Below, piece by piece: positions 5,861-8,101 of a DNA stretch of 8,101 nucleotides. The first letter of the stretch is position 1. Every line of letters starts with the position of its first letter. A program made the position numbers and the translations under genes. The notes below the pieces were generated by a model. That model did no database searches. It was not told the origin of the DNA and worked only from the letters and a program-made list of their open reading frames with translations. Source of the DNA: JAGWRA01 sp035534615 (GTDB taxonomy: Bacteria > Acidobacteriota > Vicinamibacteria > Vicinamibacterales > CAVVIG01); contig DATLRO010000015.1 of the NCBI GenBank assembly GCA_035534615.1, positions 1 to 8,101 on the forward strand, read 5' to 3'.

Positions 5861-7144
5861 ATGCCCAACACCGACAGCCGCGCCCCTCTGCCGTTTCACG
5901 AGCGCCCCTTCCAGCGCTTCTTCTCGAACCTTGGTCCCGGCCTGATCACCGGCGCGGCGGACGACGACCCGTCAGGCATTTCGACCTATTCGGTGGCGGG
6001 CGCGGCGTTCGGATACCTGCCGCTCTGGACCGCCCTGTTTTCGTTCCCGCTCATGACGGCGGTGCAGTTCATGTGCGCCCGTCTGGGCCTCGTGACGGGT
6101 CTGGGCCTCGCCGGCGTGATCCGCAGGCGCTATGCGCCGTGGGTGCTCTGGAGTGCGTGCACGCTGCTGGTCGTGGCGAACGTGATCAACATCGCGGCGG
6201 ATCTCGGAGGCATGGCCGAAGCGACCAGGATGGTGACCGGCGCGCCCGTCGCCCTGATGGTGCCGGTGTACGGTGTCGTGATCGTCCTGCTGCTCATGTG
6301 GTCGTCGTACCGGTCGATCGCGCGGGTGTTCAAGTGGTTGACCCTCGTACTCCTCGCGTACGTCCTCACCGTGTTCGTGGCCCACGTCGATTGGCGGGTC
6401 GCACTCCAGGCGACGGTCGTGCCGCACCTGGAGTGGTCGCGGGCCTTCTTCTCCGTCCTGGTGGCGATTTTCGGCACGACGATCTCTCCGTACCTGTTCT
6501 TCTGGCAGGCGGCGCAGGAAGTCGAAGAAGAGCGCGCCAGGGGCCGCAATCTGCATCACCGTGGCGCGACGCGCGAGGCGCTCGACGCCTGTCGCACGGA
6601 CGTCACGACCGGCATGTTCGCCTCGAATGCGATCATGTACTTCATCATCATGACCACGGCGGCCACGCTGCACGCGCACGGCAGGACGAATATCGCCACC
6701 GCGCAGGAGGCCGCTGAAGCCCTGCGGCCGCTGGCCGGCGCCGGCGCCTACTGGCTCTTCACGCTGGGGCTGATTGGCACGGGCATGCTGGCCGTGCCCG
6801 TGCTCGCGGGATCGTGTGCGTATGCGATCGCTGAAGCGTCGGCCTGGCGCGGGTCCCTGGATCGCCGGCCGAGTCGAGCGAAGAACTTCTACATCGTGCT
6901 CGCCGTGGCGATGGCGCTCGGGATCGCGTTGAACTACGCGGGGCTGGACGCCATCAAGCTGCTCTTCACCGCGGCGGTCGTCAATGGCGTCCTCGCCCCT
7001 CCGCTCATCCTGATCGTTCTCCTGCTGACCCGCGATCGAACGGTGATGGGCGACGCCGTCAATTCACGCACCCTCGGGCTCCTGGGCTGGCTCGCGTTGG
7101 TGGTCATGGTCCTGGCCGGTCTCGGGCTCTTCGTGGCTTCCTGA
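5861..7144 (+). CDS. Nramp-family divalent metal transporter, divergent DPSG/ISPY clade
   Basis: The 427-residue protein is an inner-membrane carrier with about 11 hydrophobic helices, within the usual Nramp size. Helix 1 carries the unwound metal-site motif as DDDPSGI (34-40), where classical MntH/Nramp proteins have DPGN. Helix 6 has FGTTISPYLFFWQ (204-216), where they have the Met-Pro-His motif, so the metal-binding Met is Ser209 and the His is Tyr211. After helix 6 comes an acidic-basic loop, QEVEEERARGRNLHHRGATR (219-238). Canonical Nramps import Mn2+ or Fe2+ with protons; the Met favours transition metals over Ca2+ and Mg2+, so selectivity here may differ (inference). No clear Shine-Dalgarno precedes ATG 5861, and it may be translated together with the lipoprotein gene upstream. 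I would not call it mntH. Confidence 0.9.
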   Translation: MPNTDSRAPLPFHERPFQRFFSNLGPGLITGAADDDPSGISTYSVAGAAFGYLPLWTALFSFPLMTAVQFMCARLGLVTGLGLAGVIRRRYAPWVLWSACTLLVVANVINIAADLGGMAEATRMVTGAPVALMVPVYGVVIVLLLMWSSYRSIARVFKWLTLVLLAYVLTVFVAHVDWRVALQATVVPHLEWSRAFFSVLVAIFGTTISPYLFFWQAAQEVEEERARGRNLHHRGATREALDACRTDVTTGMFASNAIMYFIIMTTAATLHAHGRTNIATAQEAAEALRPLAGAGAYWLFTLGLIGTGMLAVPVLAGSCAYAIAEASAWRGSLDRRPSRAKNFYIVLAVAMALGIALNYAGLDAIKLLFTAAVVNGVLAPPLILIVLLLTRDRTVMGDAVNSRTLGLLGWLALVVMVLAGLGLFVAS

Positions 7145-7245
7145 CCCCGGCGTCACCTGCGAAGCCATCCAAAGAGTACCCGGCCGACGAGCGCCCCGAT
7201 CTTCCGCTGCCGGCCGCTACGCGTGAGCGGGATCCCGATGCGCCG

Positions 7246-7530
7246 GTGAAGCCGAAGCACGACGGCGTGCCCATGGTGGCCGACTTCCTCGACCAGTACT
7301 TCACGAACTATGTGGAGGCAGAAGGGCTCAAGAGCAGCCACACCATCCGCGGCCACCTCACACAACTCAAGCAGGGCCACGGGGAGCTGCCGGTAGCCGT
7401 ACTCGAGAAGCCCGGGGAGATCGCCCGCTTCAAGGGACAGTATCGCAAGGGGCGGGCGGTCGCGACCGTCAATCGCGTGCTTGCCGTCCTGCGCGCGGCG
7501 GTCAACTGGGGACGCTTCCAGGACCAATCG
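7246..7530 (+). pseudogene. tyrosine recombinase/phage integrase fragment, core-binding domain only
   Basis: The reading PMVADFLDQYFTNYVEAEGL, then KSSHTIRGHLTQLK, GELPVAVLEKPGEIARF and ATVNRVLAVLRAAVNWGRFQ, is the SAM-like core-binding domain of a tyrosine recombinase (residues about 9-92 from the GTG at 7246). The catalytic domain with its Arg...His-x-x-Arg...Tyr residues is missing. Similarity stops at GRFQDQ, and the frame then runs through a hairpin and into the repeat array until a stop at 7753-7755. The start is uncertain: GTG 7246 is only the first candidate, and the frame stays open further upstream towards the Nramp stop. Its place between a transporter gene and a tRNA gene fits a dead integrative element inserted at the tRNA. 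Confidence 0.75.
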
Positions 7531-7532
7531 TC

Positions 7533-7550
7533 AAATTCCTTCGGGAATTT
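7533..7550. repeat. perfect hairpin AAATTCC-TTCG-GGAATTT
   Basis: AAATTCCTTCGGGAATTT is a perfect 7-bp stem closed by a TTCG tetraloop. It abuts the first 13-base tRNA-tail copy at 7551 and lies a few bases after integrase similarity ends, so it marks a junction. It could act as a weak terminator on either strand, but no T-run follows on the plus strand, so I list it as a structural repeat. Confidence 0.8.
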
Positions 7551-7997
7551 TGGCGCGCCCTGCCCGCCTTCGCTCCTTTGGAGCTTCGGCGAGACTGGGC
7601 GCCGATCCCGCCGTAGCTCGGCGTGGGAAAGTCTAGCCGAGCGAAGGCGGATGGCGCGCCCTGCCCCCTTCGCTCCTTCGGAGCTTCGGCGAGGCTGGAC
7701 GATCGCCCGCAGAGGCGCGAACGGAACGGAGCGAGCCGGATCGCGAGCGGAGTGAAGTGAGCGTGGCGGGGTAGGGGTCCCCGCCATTCAAGAGATGGCG
7801 CGCCCTGCCCGCCTTCGCGCCTTCGGAGCTTCGGCGAGACTGGGCGCCGATCCCGCCGCAGCTCGGCGTGGGAAAGTCTAGCCGAGCGAAGGCGGATGGC
7901 GCGCCCTGCCCGCCTTCGCGCCTTCTGAGCTTCGGCGAGACTGGGCGCCGATCCCGCCGTAGCTCGGCGTGGGAAAGTCTAGCCGAGCGAAGGCGGA
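7551..7997. repeat. array of about 101-bp structured repeats, each starting with the tRNA-Arg 3' end
   Basis: Units start at 7551, 7652, 7796 and 7897, and each begins with TGGCGCGCCCTGC. The same 13 bases at 7998-8010 are the 3' end of tRNA-Arg, CCA included, on the minus strand. Units 1, 3 and 4 are exactly 101 bp and nearly identical; unit 2 is 144 bp and diverges after its first 50 or so bases. Each 101-bp unit has inverted ends, CCGCCTTCGC and GCGAAGGCGG (7910-7919 and 7987-7996 in the last), and an inner stem GCTCGGC/GCCGAGC (7962-7968 and 7982-7988). There is also a small hairpin near its start, GCTCC-TTT-GGAGC in unit 1. A transcript or single strand of a unit would be strongly folded. 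Short plus-strand frames through the array are by-products. Confidence 0.93.
7704..7795. repeat. foreign segment inside repeat unit 2, with a GC-rich hairpin
   Basis: Where the other units continue to their inverted end, unit 2 switches to an unrelated stretch. It contains a purine-rich run of CGGAACGGAGCGAGCC and AGCGGAGTGAAGTGAGCG, and then the hairpin TGGCGGGG (7764-7771)/CCCCGCCA (7779-7786) with a 7-base loop. It looks like a second, different intergenic repeat family inserted into or recombined with the array. Confidence 0.65.
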
Positions 7998-8074
7998 TGG
8001 CGCGCCCTGCAGGACTCGAACCTGCGACCTCCTGGTTCGTAGCCAGACGCTCTATCCAACTGAGCTAAGGGCGC
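7998..8074 (-). tRNA. tRNA-Arg(ACG)
   Basis: The minus strand from 8074 folds as a complete 77-base tRNA: acceptor GCGCCCT/AGGGCGC, D-arm GCTC AGTTGGATA GAGC, anticodon arm TCTGG CTACGAA CCAGG (one G-T pair at the base), variable loop AGGTC, and T-arm GCAGG TTCGAGT CCTGC. The discriminator is G and CCA is encoded (7998-8000). Anticodon ACG reads arginine CGN codons once A34 is converted to inosine by TadA. The 3' end is duplicated four times in the repeats immediately downstream, which also tells how this gene served as an integration target. Only 27 bases lie upstream in the window, so its promoter is not visible. Confidence 0.97.
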
Positions 8075-8101
8075 GTCGGAGGTCTATGCGGTGACGGCCC
8101 G

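Noticed and set aside
4801..5871. A 356-codon minus-strand frame
   Set aside because: It is antisense to the lipoprotein gene, rich in Arg/Gln/His/Pro with no domain or signal, while the plus strand has a signal peptide and lipobox.
5972..6717. Long frames on both strands inside the Nramp gene
   Set aside because: High-GC shadow frames; the transporter reading has helices and family motifs throughout.
7551..7997. Regular repeats as a CRISPR array
   Set aside because: The units are about 101 bp, nearly identical over their whole length, with no short repeat/unique spacer pattern and no cas genes.
7868..8068. Plus-strand frame ending ARPAGLEPATSWFVARRSIQ and so on
   Set aside because: It is the antisense reading of tRNA-Arg plus the repeat array, a peptide well known as a database mis-annotation, not a gene.

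Overview
The window is GC-rich bacterial chromosomal DNA. An environmental Gram-negative from or near the Acidobacteriota is my best guess. It rests on the mix of small stress-type genes (CsbD, DUF2934, DUF3309-like), a lipoprotein, an Nramp homologue with a DPSG motif, and GC-rich structured repeats packed behind a tRNA gene. No marker gene settles the taxonomy.

Left part (about 1-2400): a gene-poor, partly decayed stretch. On the minus strand lies the C-terminal third of a class I SAM-dependent methyltransferase (331-650), with one internal frameshift. Its reading breaks off exactly at one copy of a 23-bp direct repeat (650-672), whose partner is at 2372-2394. Between the copies sits a run of very small genes: a 48-residue membrane peptide (minus), a 43-residue Lys/Pro-rich peptide (minus), a DUF2934 gene broken by one missing base (minus), a CsbD-family stress protein (minus) and a DUF3309-like membrane peptide (plus). 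Four of the five have clear ribosome binding sites, so this looks like a small-protein stress cassette placed inside an older surface-sugar locus.

Middle (about 2585-4760): an intact minus-strand glycosyltransferase of the GT-B/GT4 type, with an extra C-terminal Rossmann-like domain. Just upstream is a frameshifted relic of a related glycosyltransferase. With the methyltransferase fragment, this suggests the remains of a polysaccharide or glycan-modification operon.

Right part (4927-8101): two plus-strand genes, a 290-residue lipoprotein of unknown function and an 11-helix Nramp-family metal transporter with altered metal-site motifs, 61 bases apart and possibly co-transcribed. After them comes a tyrosine-recombinase fragment that keeps only its core-binding domain. 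It ends at a perfect hairpin, and from there to the minus-strand tRNA-Arg(ACG) runs an array of roughly 101-bp structured repeats. Each repeat starts with the same 13 bases that form the 3' end of the tRNA, CCA included. This is the most striking structure in the window and looks like a scarred tRNA integration site, or a repeat family that spreads with a tRNA tail as its boundary.
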